This document shows positions 1 through 9,290 of a DNA stretch of 64,000 nucleotides, piece by piece. Position 1 is the first letter of the stretch. Every line of letters starts with the position of its first letter. A program made the position numbers and the translations under genes. This DNA is from Salirhabdus salicampi. Lineage in GTDB: Bacteria; Bacillota; Bacilli; Bacillales; Alkalibacillaceae. Below the pieces are notes generated by a model that saw only the letters and a list, made by a program, of their open reading frames with translations, was not told where the DNA came from and did not search any database. Where the stretch lies: the NCBI RefSeq assembly GCF_024259515.1, contig NZ_JANBWE010000001.1:992001-1056000 (forward strand), in the 5' to 3' direction.

Positions 1-1
1 T

Positions 2-937
2 ATATTTGTAAACAATGCTTTTATAGGTATTATACTGCGATTGTTAACCGGTCTAGCTCTCGCAGGAGTTTATCCTCCTGCTGTTAAATTATTAACGCAA
101 TGGTTTCCCCGAAAAAGAGGAACGGCAATGGGGGTCTTGATAGGTGCTCTCTCCTTAGGTTCAGCTCTTCCTCACGTTATCGTTACGATCTTTTCCTTTA
201 TGAACTGGCAATATGTTATTTTAGCGAGTTCCTGTTTAGCGCTAGTAGCGGCTATTATCGTTCGTTTCATATTAATAGATAAAGAACCTCTTGCCCAACA
301 TCACAAATTCTCTATGAAGATATTAAAGAAAGTATTACAAAATAGGCCTGTTATGTTAGCTAATTTCGGTTATTTTGGGCATATGTGGGAGCTATATGGG
401 ATGTGGACATGGTTACCAGCTTTTTTAATGGTCAGTTTTAACGTGGAATCTGGTAACGTAAGTTCTTTATTTCCTGCATTTGTCGCATTTGTCGCAATCG
501 GTATAGGTGGAGGAGTTGGCTGCGTAATAGGCGGCATTTGGGCAGATAAAATAGGAAAATCAAAGTTTACAATCCTGGCATTGTCCATTAGTGCAATGTG
601 TTCTTGTACTATAGGTTTTACATATGGCAAGTCTATTTGGGTTACAGTCATCATATCGACGTTATGGGGAATGTCCGTTATTGGTGATTCAGGTCAGTTT
701 TCTGCGTCAGTGGCAGAATTTGCTCAACCTGAATACATTGGAACAGCTCTTACATTCCAGATGTCTGTCGGGTTTTTCGTCACAACGATACCGATTTACT
801 TAATTTCTATATTACAACCTATGATTGGATGGGAATGGGTTTTTACGATTTTAAGTATTGGTCCAATATTAAGCATTGTCTCGATGATGAAGTTAAGGAG
901 ATTTGAAATCGTACACAATAAAGTGGAAAATTTATGA
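2..937 (+). CDS. MFS transporter, C-terminal part (5' end outside window)
   Basis: The frame is open from the left edge with no start, so the N-terminus is missing. About 311 residues remain, consisting of alternating hydrophobic segments and short loops, as expected for most of a 12-helix major facilitator. The cytoplasmic loop WFPRKRGTAMG (around 107-140) and the mid-protein ADKIGK loop (around 541-560) are typical MFS loops between helix pairs. The substrate cannot be read from the sequence. The next gene starts 35 bp downstream on the same strand with no clear terminator between them, so co-transcription is possible. Confidence 0.85.
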   Translation: MFVNNAFIGIILRLLTGLALAGVYPPAVKLLTQWFPRKRGTAMGVLIGALSLGSALPHVIVTIFSFMNWQYVILASSCLALVAAIIVRFILIDKEPLAQHHKFSMKILKKVLQNRPVMLANFGYFGHMWELYGMWTWLPAFLMVSFNVESGNVSSLFPAFVAFVAIGIGGGVGCVIGGIWADKIGKSKFTILALSISAMCSCTIGFTYGKSIWVTVIISTLWGMSVIGDSGQFSASVAEFAQPEYIGTALTFQMSVGFFVTTIPIYLISILQPMIGWEWVFTILSIGPILSIVSMMKLRRFEIVHNKVENL

Positions 938-972
938 TAGAATAAGAAAAACATTTTCACAAGGGTGATATC

Positions 973-1845
973 ATGAACAACAAAAATCACAAAGTTTTTG
1001 TTTATGGAACTTTACGAAAACATGAAAAGAATGAAAGATTGTTAGATAATGCAACATGTATTGCCCACCAGGCATGGACATATGGAAGGTTATATGATAC
1101 AGGAAATGGCTATCCCGCAATGGTAATCGATGCAAGCAAATTAACATATGGTGAACTTTATGATGTTAATGATGAGCAGTTGCAGAAAGTGGATGAGTTA
1201 GAAGGATTTAGAGAAGGGGCGTCACAGAACCACTATGAAAGGGAATTCGTCACAATATATACGGACAACGGGGCAGTGAATGCATATGTTTATACATATG
1301 ATGTTACAAAAATACGTAATTTAGAGGAAGTTCAATTTGGTGATTGGAAATGTCATCAACATTTAAATAAAGATTCTTTTTTATATTTTGCTTACGGTTC
1401 GTGCATGGATGATGAGCGATTTCAATTAGCAAATGTAGATCATCATTTTTCCAGTATGTTGGGGTGTGGGGTTGTAGATGGTTATCTACTATCTTTCACC
1501 AAACATTCACATGATGGCGCCCGAGCTGATATCGTTGAAACAAATGGTCACAAGGTAGAAGGAAAAGTTTATGAAATCGGGAAAGAGGCTTTATCATATT
1601 TGTTTAAAAGAGAAGGGGTCTACGCAGGTGCGTATCGCCCAGCCTTTATTGATGTAATCATTAATGAAAAGAAATATCACGATGTCTTAACGTTTCTTGT
1701 TATTGAAAAACAACCTGAAATTGCACCACCTATAAATTATGCTACTGAAATATTACGCGGTGCTAAAGGGATCGTTAGTGACGAATATTATAATAAAGTC
1801 CAGCAGGAACTATATGATAAATTTAATTTAATCATTCATGTATAA
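973..1845 (+). CDS. Two-domain gamma-glutamylcyclotransferase-like protein (YkqA-like)
   Basis: The product has 290 residues. Residues 8-16 read VFVYGTLRK, the GGCT/AIG2 nucleotide-free binding loop, and EGF near residue 76 fits the first domain. A second copy starts near residue 136 with FAYGSCMDD. This duplicated organisation and length resemble B. subtilis YkqA, annotated as a gamma-glutamylamine or gamma-glutamyl cyclotransferase. The family releases 5-oxoproline from gamma-glutamyl compounds; the actual substrate here is unknown. The start has a GGGTGAT ribosome site eight bases upstream. A bidirectional hairpin terminator follows, shared with the convergent RNase HI-like gene. Confidence 0.8.
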   Translation: MNNKNHKVFVYGTLRKHEKNERLLDNATCIAHQAWTYGRLYDTGNGYPAMVIDASKLTYGELYDVNDEQLQKVDELEGFREGASQNHYEREFVTIYTDNGAVNAYVYTYDVTKIRNLEEVQFGDWKCHQHLNKDSFLYFAYGSCMDDERFQLANVDHHFSSMLGCGVVDGYLLSFTKHSHDGARADIVETNGHKVEGKVYEIGKEALSYLFKREGVYAGAYRPAFIDVIINEKKYHDVLTFLVIEKQPEIAPPINYATEILRGAKGIVSDEYYNKVQQELYDKFNLIIHV

Positions 1846-1858
1846 TACTATTTGAATG

Positions 1859-1892
1859 AACGTGAACCTCATGATTAGGTTCACGTTTTTGT
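1859..1892 (+). terminator. Intrinsic terminator after the cyclotransferase gene
   Basis: An 11-bp stem (1859-1869 with 1877-1887) is followed by a T run. It overlaps the last codons of the convergent RNase HI-like gene. Confidence 0.75.
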
Positions 1893-2276
1893 TGTGTGTA
1901 TAGCCTCTTTTGCTAGTTTATCGGCTTGCTTATTTTTCGTCTTCGGAATCCACTTGATAAAAAAATATGGAAAACGACTCGCTTCGTTACGTATTTTTTC
2001 TAGGTAGGGTAGAAAGTTTTTATTCTTCGTAAAATCTTTTTCGATAACGTCTACAACAACACGTGAATCCGTACGAAACGATAAAATTTCATTAGGAAAT
2101 AATGTTTGACAAATTTCTAATGCTTTTATAACCGCCATAAATTCTGCTTCGTGACTGGAGTAAGTCCCTAAATGAAAGGAATATTGATATACAGTTTCAT
2201 TGTCTTTTATAAAAATCCCTACTCCACTTAATCCGGGATTTCCTTTTGCCGCTCCGTCCGTATATACTTCAATCAA
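1881..2276 (-). CDS. RNase HI-like protein (YpdQ/YpeP type)
   Basis: The product has 131 residues, close to a minimal RNase H fold. Residues 5-15 read YTDGAAKGNPG, carrying the first catalytic aspartate, SHEAEF near residue 42 supplies the glutamate, and FRTDSR near residue 67 supplies the next aspartate. This is the short reverse-transcriptase-like RNase H group seen in Bacillus as YpdQ or YpeP. The fold hydrolyses RNA in RNA-DNA hybrids, but activity in this subgroup is not always retained. The C-terminus overlaps the hairpin terminator of the convergent upstream gene. Confidence 0.8.
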   Translation of the reverse strand: MIEVYTDGAAKGNPGLSGVGIFIKDNETVYQYSFHLGTYSSHEAEFMAVIKALEICQTLFPNEILSFRTDSRVVVDVIEKDFTKNKNFLPYLEKIRNEASRFPYFFIKWIPKTKNKQADKLAKEAIHTTKT

Positions 2277-2346
2277 TTTTTCAAGTCTCCTTAAATATTT
2301 GGATAAAATATTTTATATTATCTTAGCATAGGTGAGACGAAGAAAG

Positions 2347-3657
2347 TTATATCGGCTCAAATTTATTTTTGTGACCAGTAGCTTTATATAATAATGTTAA
2401 TTGCTTGTTTAAATGTTTTCGATCAAGGGATAATAACGCTTCTCGATCAATGCCTTCAACAATATATTGTGAAAATTCCCATACATCTTGTTTAATAAGT
2501 TCTGAGTTAGATTCCGCTATAAAGGCTAATGTTGAAATTAGCGATGATAAAACCGATATATCATCGGAGCCGTTTTGACGAATTTGATAAAAACTTTTAT
2601 ATAAGTAATCTGCGAAGGATGGTCGCTGTAAAATGACCCGCAGGTTTTTCTCTTCATCATTAAGAAAATTACGGGGTAAATGTTTTTTCCCTAACTTCGC
2701 CAATAACTTCCCTAAATTTTCAATACAGTTTATCGCAGTGTTTGGGTCGTTGATGCCAGAAGATAAAGCACGTAAACCTATTTCAACTAGTTTAATTAGC
2801 CCAAATTCAATATCGTCATAAGCGACTTTTCTAGCACCTACAGAAATATATTTGTCATAGTCATTCGATATGTTATGAGGGTACATTGTCCAAATGGAAA
2901 GAAGGGAGGTATCCTCATCCACATATTCTCCTATTTCCTTCTCGACCTTCACAATACAATCATCTTTTGTTGCTTGCTTCATCAACCCATCTACATCGAA
3001 ATGTTGGATATATCCCGCTTTTTTCCCTAGTATTTGTATAGGTTTCATATGGGATATTTCCTCACTTTCCCAATCCTCCCAAGGAGCATCCTCATTAACA
3101 TCTTTACGGTCTTGTAAATCTTTTTCTATTTTATCTACTGTTTCCAATGTAATAGTATGTATTAAATTACTAACTTGAATCCAACTGCTAACATGATGGA
3201 TAAAGAATACAAATACAATTAAACAAATAATAGCCAACAAAACAGCAAAGGATGGTACCACAAATTCTTTCTTCTCCGTTGATTCACGTAGAAAAAGCAG
3301 AAGTAAAATTGAGTATATAAAACCACCGACAAAAATCCCTAATACACGTTGAGTATGTTTATCGATGATAAAATTTTGCAATGCTCGAGGTGAAAACTCA
3401 GATAAATATGTGGTTAATACTACCAAGATTGTTGAAAACGTAATCGTTGTCATTGTTAATAATGAAGCTGATATAGAGCTAAGAATGGTTTGGGATAAAT
3501 CTAAGTCTGATAAAAATAAACTATGTATTAATGCAGTGTTTTGCACTCGAGATTCAAACCATAAACTGAAGATAGCTAGAAGTACTGCAAAGCCACCGTA
3601 CATCAATGGAATAAACCAAAACCTTGAACGTAACCAATACATTTGTTTGTTGAACAT
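2347..3657 (-). CDS. DUF2254 family membrane protein
   Basis: The product has 436 residues. The N-terminal 165 residues hold about four hydrophobic helices, and the remainder is soluble, including a DPNTAINC stretch near residue 304 that is characteristic of DUF2254 proteins. The family has no established biochemical role. It is followed upstream on the same strand by a DUF202 membrane protein whose stop lies 55 bp before this start, so the two may be transcribed together. The start has a weak AGGGGA-type ribosome site. Confidence 0.75.
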   Translation of the reverse strand: MFNKQMYWLRSRFWFIPLMYGGFAVLLAIFSLWFESRVQNTALIHSLFLSDLDLSQTILSSISASLLTMTTITFSTILVVLTTYLSEFSPRALQNFIIDKHTQRVLGIFVGGFIYSILLLLFLRESTEKKEFVVPSFAVLLAIICLIVFVFFIHHVSSWIQVSNLIHTITLETVDKIEKDLQDRKDVNEDAPWEDWESEEISHMKPIQILGKKAGYIQHFDVDGLMKQATKDDCIVKVEKEIGEYVDEDTSLLSIWTMYPHNISNDYDKYISVGARKVAYDDIEFGLIKLVEIGLRALSSGINDPNTAINCIENLGKLLAKLGKKHLPRNFLNDEEKNLRVILQRPSFADYLYKSFYQIRQNGSDDISVLSSLISTLAFIAESNSELIKQDVWEFSQYIVEGIDREALLSLDRKHLNKQLTLLYKATGHKNKFEPI

Positions 3658-3712
3658 GAAAAATTCCCCTAACGTTGATCAAGTTGAAAGGTATTCACAT
3701 TTTTCCATGAAA

Positions 3713-4081
3713 TTAAGAAGAATAAACAACGATAAGATAAATGACATATAAACATGACAAGATGAGAATAAATAAAGTAATGATAACCAGTAATTTATTG
3801 GATGAACGAAACATTTGTTTATTTATCTGTTTTCGTTTTGTGAAGTAGCTATATAAAGCAAAACAAACAGTTAAAATACTTAAAAGCAAAGATGATAGTC
3901 CTATTAATAAAGCGATGATGTCTCCTAAACGTGAAGGATAAATATTCATTTGAAAATGATAAACAGAAGCGATAAAACCTACACCCATTGTAGCTATCGC
4001 TGTACGGAGCCATGCCAAAAAGGTTCTTTCATTAGCTAGATGTTCGCGACTATATCTCGCCTCGTCTACATCTTTATTCAA
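3713..4081 (-). CDS. DUF202 (YidH-like) membrane protein
   Basis: I take the TTG at 4081 as start, because AAGGAGG lies eight bases upstream; in-frame ATG codons further upstream at 4126 and 4102 lack a comparable ribosome site. This gives 122 residues. The segment YSREHLANERTFLAWLRT is the signature of DUF202, and three hydrophobic helices follow. The family is small, membrane-embedded and without a proven function. It is adjacent to the DUF2254 gene on the same strand. Confidence 0.75.
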   Translation of the reverse strand: MNKDVDEARYSREHLANERTFLAWLRTAIATMGVGFIASVYHFQMNIYPSRLGDIIALLIGLSSLLLSILTVCFALYSYFTKRKQINKQMFRSSNKLLVIITLFILILSCLYVIYLIVVYSS

Positions 4082-4280
4082 AGAAAATGCCTCCTTCTTC
4101 ATTAGACGAATAAATATCATACCCAAAAATGTCTATAGCAATCATATTGACCACAAATTCTATGTATGATACATTTGTTTCGAATCCGAGATAATTTAAA
4201 CGAAAATGAATAGTGTTGCAGTGTATAGGTAGAAGGACGCAAGTTTAAACCATATAAAATAAATCATTGGAGGGAAACTA

Positions 4281-5261
4281 ATGAGTTTAAAGGGCATACA
4301 TCATGTTACGGCTATTACAAGTAGCGCCGAGAAAAATTATGAATTTTTTACTTACGTTTTAGGGATGCGCCTCGTCAAGAAGACCGTTAACCAAGATGAT
4401 ATAGGAACTTACCACTTATTTTTTGCAGATGATAAAGGGAGTCCAGGTACGGATATGACATTTTTTGATTTTCCGGGTATACCGAAGGGCTCTCATGGCA
4501 CAAATGAGATATTCAAAACCTCTCTTCGTGTACCAGATGATGCTGCTTTAGAGTACTGGGTGAAACGTTTTAATCGGTTACAGGTTAAACATTCTGGTAT
4601 TAAAGAGCAGTTTGGTAAAAAAACACTATCATTTGTAGATTTTGATGATCAACAATACCAACTGGTATCTGATGAAAATAATGAAGGAGTTTCGTCGGGA
4701 ACACCATGGCAAAAGGGTCCGATTCCGTTGGAATATGCTATAACAGGATTAGGCCCACTTTATGTACGTGTAGCAAACTTTGAGTATTTTAAAGAAATGA
4801 TGGAGAAGGTACTCCAGTTTAAAGAAATTGATAAGGATGGGTCATTTCACTTATTTGAAGTGGGAGAAGGTGGGAATGGTGCACAAGTTGTAGTCGAACA
4901 TAACGTTATGTTACCGGACGCACGCCAAGGGTACGGAACAGTTCATCATGCAGCTTTCCGTGTTGAAGATCGCTCGGTCTTAAACGAATGGGATAAGCGT
5001 ATGAGGAGTTTTGGCTTTCAAACGTCCGGGTTTGTAGATCGTTTCTTTTTTGGCTCATTGTACTCACGTGTAGCTCCACAAATTTTGTTTGAATTTGCAA
5101 CTGATGGTCCAGGCTTTATGGGGGATGAGCCCTATGAAACACTTGGTGAAAAGTTATCGTTACCACCGTTTTTAGAATCAAAGCGTGAACAAATTGAAAG
5201 CTATGTGCGACCGATTGATACAATTCGTAGTACAAAACCTATTGAAAAAGAATATGAATAA
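4281..5261 (+). CDS. VOC-family ring-cleaving dioxygenase (MhqO-like)
   Basis: The 326-residue protein consists of two glyoxalase-type halves. It opens with GIHHVTAITSSAEKN, carrying a metal-ligand histidine, and the second half contains TVHHAAFRVED near residue 220. Length and order match the Bacillus MhqA/MhqE/MhqO group, which is linked to detoxification of quinones and hydroquinones by extradiol cleavage. An iron-dependent reaction is expected by family. A GGAGGG ribosome site precedes the ATG. It stands alone, closed by a strong terminator. Confidence 0.8.
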   Translation: MSLKGIHHVTAITSSAEKNYEFFTYVLGMRLVKKTVNQDDIGTYHLFFADDKGSPGTDMTFFDFPGIPKGSHGTNEIFKTSLRVPDDAALEYWVKRFNRLQVKHSGIKEQFGKKTLSFVDFDDQQYQLVSDENNEGVSSGTPWQKGPIPLEYAITGLGPLYVRVANFEYFKEMMEKVLQFKEIDKDGSFHLFEVGEGGNGAQVVVEHNVMLPDARQGYGTVHHAAFRVEDRSVLNEWDKRMRSFGFQTSGFVDRFFFGSLYSRVAPQILFEFATDGPGFMGDEPYETLGEKLSLPPFLESKREQIESYVRPIDTIRSTKPIEKEYE

Positions 5262-5267
5262 ATAATC

Positions 5268-5300
5268 AAAAGATGCGTTTTTTTAAACGTATCTTTTTTT
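5268..5300 (+). terminator. Terminator after the dioxygenase gene
   Basis: A 13-bp stem (5268-5280 with 5285-5297, one G-T pair) is followed by T residues. Confidence 0.75.
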
Positions 5301-5393
5301 TATAAAAGTCGGGTAGGGAAATGATATTATGATATAATTCCCATAGAATAAATGTTCATGTTGTTAGATATTTTACTAATAGGAGTAAAGAAT

Positions 5394-6500
5394 ATGAGAT
5401 TAATACGAGTTGACCATTGTGACACTGGTATGACACTTGGAAAAACAATATATAACGAAAGAGGATCTGTACTGTTAGCGCAAGGCACAGAACTCCATAA
5501 AGGATTATTGAAAAAATTAACACAACATGGTATACATACGATTTATATTGAAGATGATTTATCAGAAGGAATTGAAGTGATTGATTCAATCCCAATTGAA
5601 CTTCGTAATGAAGCCGTTCAAGTGATTACAGAAGGATTAAATACCATTACTTCCACTACTTCTAATAAAAATAATTTACAAAATATGATGAAGTCAGGTC
5701 GAGTTGTACGTAGTATAAACAAAGTATTTAAAGATATATTAAGTTGTTTAAGGGAAAATCGTACGGCTATTAATTTATTAGCATCAACGAAAATTCATGA
5801 TAACTACGTCTACTCCCATAGTGTAAATGTTGCCATTTACTCGTGCCAATTAGCATTGGAAAATGGATTGTTGTTAAAAAATATTGAAGAAATTGGTTTA
5901 GGAGCGATGTTACATGATGTTGGTAAGATGTACATTGACCCTAATATATTAAATAAACCGGGTAAGTTAACAATGGAAGAATATGAGGAAGTAAAAAAAC
6001 ATAGTGAGCTCGGCTATCAAACATTACGAAAAATTCATGAAATTCCTCTCCCAGTAGCCCACTGTGCACTACAACACCATGAAAGAATTGATGGTAAAGG
6101 ATATCCACGGGGAATTATTGGGGAAGAAATTCATAATTATTCAAAGATTTTAAGCGTTGCTGATGTGTTCGATGCCGTAACAAGTCATCGTGTATACCGA
6201 CCAGCAGTTTTACCACATAAGGCATTAGAGTTGTTATATAGTGGTTCAGGAACCCAGTTTGAAAGTAAACAAGTCCAACTATTCAAAGGGTGTATCGCCA
6301 TTTACCCTGAAGGCCTTACTGTTAAACTGGATGATGGAAGGACAGGTATTGTTTCTAAATATAATTTTCATGCAGTAGGAAGGCCGCAAATACGTATCAT
6401 TAAAAATGAAGAAGATAAAGAAGTCATTCCCTATGAGATTGATTTAGCAACAAACGAGAACTTATCTTTAGAAATTGTAGAAGCAGCTGCCTTGTTATAA
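5394..6500 (+). CDS. HD-GYP domain protein, probable cyclic di-GMP phosphodiesterase
   Basis: The ATG at 5394 has an AGGAG ribosome site and gives 368 residues; the upstream in-frame ATG at 5352 has none. Residues 174-178 are HDVGK and residues 228-238 read HHERIDGKGYP, the HD and GYP metal-binding motifs. The first 130 residues have no recognisable sensor domain but include a short beta-rich opening also seen in other Bacillus HD-GYP proteins. The family opens cyclic di-GMP, so this is probably a cytoplasmic signalling enzyme. The C-terminal 60 residues form an extra conserved-looking domain. Terminated by a hairpin about 50 bp downstream. Confidence 0.85.
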   Translation: MRLIRVDHCDTGMTLGKTIYNERGSVLLAQGTELHKGLLKKLTQHGIHTIYIEDDLSEGIEVIDSIPIELRNEAVQVITEGLNTITSTTSNKNNLQNMMKSGRVVRSINKVFKDILSCLRENRTAINLLASTKIHDNYVYSHSVNVAIYSCQLALENGLLLKNIEEIGLGAMLHDVGKMYIDPNILNKPGKLTMEEYEEVKKHSELGYQTLRKIHEIPLPVAHCALQHHERIDGKGYPRGIIGEEIHNYSKILSVADVFDAVTSHRVYRPAVLPHKALELLYSGSGTQFESKQVQLFKGCIAIYPEGLTVKLDDGRTGIVSKYNFHAVGRPQIRIIKNEEDKEVIPYEIDLATNENLSLEIVEAAALL

Positions 6501-6551
6501 AGAATTAATTGATCACAGGAGTTAACCACAAACATGTTATATTCAAATAGC

Positions 6552-6585
6552 AAAAGACTGAGTATAAGAGTACTCAGTCTTTTTT
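6552..6585 (+). terminator. Terminator after the HD-GYP gene
   Basis: Stem 6554-6564 with 6571-6581, followed by TTTTT. The remaining 6586-6970 stretch holds no gene or structure I can support beyond the promoter region of the next gene. Confidence 0.8.
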
Positions 6586-6992
6586 GAAACTGGCTTACCA
6601 TTTCATCATATCCCCATGTGATTTGAAAACCTTAAATTCTTTAGAATTGAAAGTAGGACTGATCCCCCTTACCTAGCAACATAAACAATACCTCCCAATG
6701 ATAGGACTACATGCAGCCATGAAACCATCGCAGGACTTAAGACATGATTTGAAAAGCATGGGAAAATTGTAATTAATGACAAGATGAATGTAATCCATTC
6801 CTTTTTGGAATTGTTGGATAAGATAAACATTTTTGTAGTGCTAAGGGCGTGAGTTGTTTTTAATGATTTTTCCTTAAGTCACATTACACGTTATCGTTTA
6901 GTAGTTAGTTCTCCTCATTTTTGAGTGAACCTGACTTTCAGGTCAATGTGTCACATACAATTTCAACGATATGATATCAAAGGAGGAGAACT

Positions 6993-8345
6993 ATGGTTAT
7001 GAAATTGCAACAAAAGGTAGTTTATAGTTTTGTGCTTTCTCTGTTTCTAATTGGTTCAATGTTTTTTATTACGGCCAATGCGGAAGGAGAACGTACAGAA
7101 AGGTACATTGTACAGTTTTATGGATTTGTCGATACACAAAAAGAAGTGCAACTATTATCCAACCAGTATGACATCAAAACAAACCATGTATATGAACATG
7201 CAGTAAAAGGTTTTTCGGCGCAATTATCTCCAGAAGTCGCCAGTCTGCTGCAAAACCTTCCAACCGTAAAATTAGTTGAAAAAGACCTCCAAGCACATAC
7301 ATTAAACCAAACATTACCAACAGGTGTAGACCGAATTAACGTAGAAAAGAATAACCTTGCCAACATTGATAACATCGATGATCGTGTTGATGTTGATATT
7401 GCCATACTTGATACAGGAATCGACGTAGATCATCCCGACTTAAATGTTTATGATGGGCGTAACTTTTCAACAGGGCCGAGTCACCGATATGATGACGGGA
7501 ATGGTCATGGTACACATGTTGCCGGTACTGCTGCAGCCCTCGACAATGGCATTGGTGTGGTAGGTGTTGCACCTGGTGCTCGTTTATGGGCAGTACGTGT
7601 TTTAGATAACAACGGTTCTGGTTGGTTTTCAGATATCATTGCTGGTGTCGATTGGGTAACGGAAAATGCAGATGAAATCGAAGTGGCGAATATGAGTTTA
7701 GGCGGGCAAGGCTTGAATAGTACCCTCCGGACAGCGATTCAAAACTCTGTAGCTGCAGGTGTCTTTTATGCGGTTGCTGCCGGCAACGATTCAGATGATG
7801 TATATGGCGCTGATGGTGTTTTTGGAACATCAGATGATTACTTACCTGCTTCTTATCCAGAAGTAGCAACTATTTCCGCTTTAAGTGATACGGACGGTCA
7901 GCCTGGAGGAGATGGTTCTCTTTCAAGTTGGGGAACAGATGATAGAAATGGTGATGGTATACGGGATGGAGAAGACGATTCCTTTGCTTGGTTTAGTAAC
8001 TATGCTAGAAATGTAGTAAAAGATAACCCTGTATCATCTTCCGGTGCTGCCATTGACTTATTATTACCAGGAGTAGATATTTATTCGACTGTACCAGGTG
8101 GCTATGATCATTATAGTGGAACAAGTATGGCATCACCTCATGCAGCTGGATTAGCAGCTTTACATTATGTATCAGAAGGAACTAGGGACCTTAATGGAGA
8201 TGGAGTAAGAGATGAAAACGACGTCTATACAGCTAGACAATCATTAATAAACTTAGGTAAAACACAAGATGATAGTACCTACGGTCTAACATACTTTAAT
8301 GATCCTGATTCAAATTGGGAAAACCTTGGCTGGGGTAATTTTTAA
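6993..8345 (+). CDS. Secreted subtilisin-like serine protease (S8)
   Basis: The product has 450 residues. A signal peptide covers about residues 1-30 (hydrophobic core, then TANAEG). An I9-type propeptide follows (RYIVQFYGF to about residue 110). The catalytic triad is visible as Asp140 in ILDTGID, His172 in GHGTHVAG and Ser378 in GTSMASPHAAG. Two acidic loops, near residues 316-329 (DRNGDGIRDGED) and 399-411 (DLNGDGVRDEND), look like calcium-binding inserts. AAAGGAGGAG lies just upstream of the ATG; the second ATG at 6999 is an alternative. It is a single-gene unit with a terminator. An extracellular degradative role is inferred. Confidence 0.9.
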   Translation: MVMKLQQKVVYSFVLSLFLIGSMFFITANAEGERTERYIVQFYGFVDTQKEVQLLSNQYDIKTNHVYEHAVKGFSAQLSPEVASLLQNLPTVKLVEKDLQAHTLNQTLPTGVDRINVEKNNLANIDNIDDRVDVDIAILDTGIDVDHPDLNVYDGRNFSTGPSHRYDDGNGHGTHVAGTAAALDNGIGVVGVAPGARLWAVRVLDNNGSGWFSDIIAGVDWVTENADEIEVANMSLGGQGLNSTLRTAIQNSVAAGVFYAVAAGNDSDDVYGADGVFGTSDDYLPASYPEVATISALSDTDGQPGGDGSLSSWGTDDRNGDGIRDGEDDSFAWFSNYARNVVKDNPVSSSGAAIDLLLPGVDIYSTVPGGYDHYSGTSMASPHAAGLAALHYVSEGTRDLNGDGVRDENDVYTARQSLINLGKTQDDSTYGLTYFNDPDSNWENLGWGNF

Positions 8346-8374
8346 GAGATAATATTACTTAATTGCCAGTTTAG

Positions 8375-8408
8375 GAAGGGCTCGTCTTATGACGGGTCCT
8401 TCTTTGTG
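8375..8408 (+). terminator. Terminator after the subtilase gene
   Basis: Stem 8375-8386 with 8391-8402, loop TTAT, then TTCTTTGT. Confidence 0.65.
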
Positions 8409-8522
8409 TCAATACAGTGAAGTTTGTCAATCATATACAAAAGGGGATTGATATATAATTGTTTTTGACGATGACATTCGTGTTGTAACTTGATCCTTAT
8501 CTTTTTACCGGAGGTTATAAAA

Positions 8523-8812
8523 ATGGATGTTTGTGAACTTTGTACTCGATCTGGTGTTGAGACAACTGTTCATCACCTGGTTCCTAAAGAAATGGGAGGT
8601 ACCTTTGGTCCTACTACCAATTTAGTATACCATGCCATAAACAAATTCACGCTCTTTACACCAATCGGGAAATTGCTACACGCTTAACTACTGTAAATGA
8701 CTTAAGAAATGATGAAAACATTGCCCGATTTATAAAATGGACACGAAAACAGCCTGCAAGCAAGGTTATGAAAATCAAAAAATCAAATGCCAGGAAACGA
8801 AAAGGGCGTTAA
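8523..8812 (+). pseudogene. HNH endonuclease (YisB-like) gene with a one-base deletion
   Basis: From the ATG at 8523 (GGAGG upstream) the frame reads CELC, then HHLVPKEMGG, the start of a small HNH nuclease. After the codons for TTNL at about 8624 the frame must slip by minus one base; it then reads IPCHKQIHALYTN and continues to a natural stop at 8812, ending in a lysine/arginine-rich tail. Together the pieces make about 95 residues with the full CxxC, HH and CHKQIH pattern of the family. Inserting one T before G8625 would restore a TGT cysteine codon. Either a recent pseudogene or a sequencing error. Confidence 0.8.
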
Positions 8813-8820
8813 TATATGTA

Positions 8821-9072
8821 TCACTTGTCCCATTCATTCAATATGTGTTCTTTATTACTTGGATCCCTACGAAATTTACTGTAAACCCGATATGCTCTAA
8901 TCGGATTAGCAAATTTCATTGGTGGAGTGTGAAATAGAAGGAATCCAAAGATAATAAAGAATAAATACTTATCCAGGCTTTCTCGCCCAGTTGAGAGAAG
9001 ATAATTAGCAATGAGTATATAGATGACAACAAATATCAAACCAATTATGATCCGAAATATAAATGAAGGCAT
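8821..9072 (-). CDS. Small two-helix membrane protein, unknown function
   Basis: From the ATG at 9072 (GAGGTGG five bases upstream) the product has 83 residues. Two hydrophobic helices occupy about residues 5-27 and 35-48, followed by a basic, probably cytoplasmic tail of some 35 residues. I do not recognise the family. It is convergent with the broken HNH gene and has its own ribosome site, which is the main reason for calling it. Confidence 0.55.
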   Translation of the reverse strand: MPSFIFRIIIGLIFVVIYILIANYLLSTGRESLDKYLFFIIFGFLLFHTPPMKFANPIRAYRVYSKFRRDPSNKEHILNEWDK

Positions 9073-9290
9073 TGTTTCCACCTCGTGTTTGTATTCTGTA
9101 TTAAATATGTTTCCACAAAGAAATATCCCATATCCTAAGTTTCATTCATAAGAATGAAATCAGTTCTATAGATATGTAAACATAGGTATTTAGTTGTAAA
9201 AAAGCACCATATTCACTAGATAATTACAGGTAATTAATGTAAAATTGTGTAGTGAATTAGGACTTTTTTAGGAGGGGGGAGTTTCAACTA

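Noticed and set aside
3365-3751. A 128-codon plus-strand frame antisense to DUF2254
   Set aside because: It is a shadow of the membrane protein on the other strand, with no ribosome site or homology.
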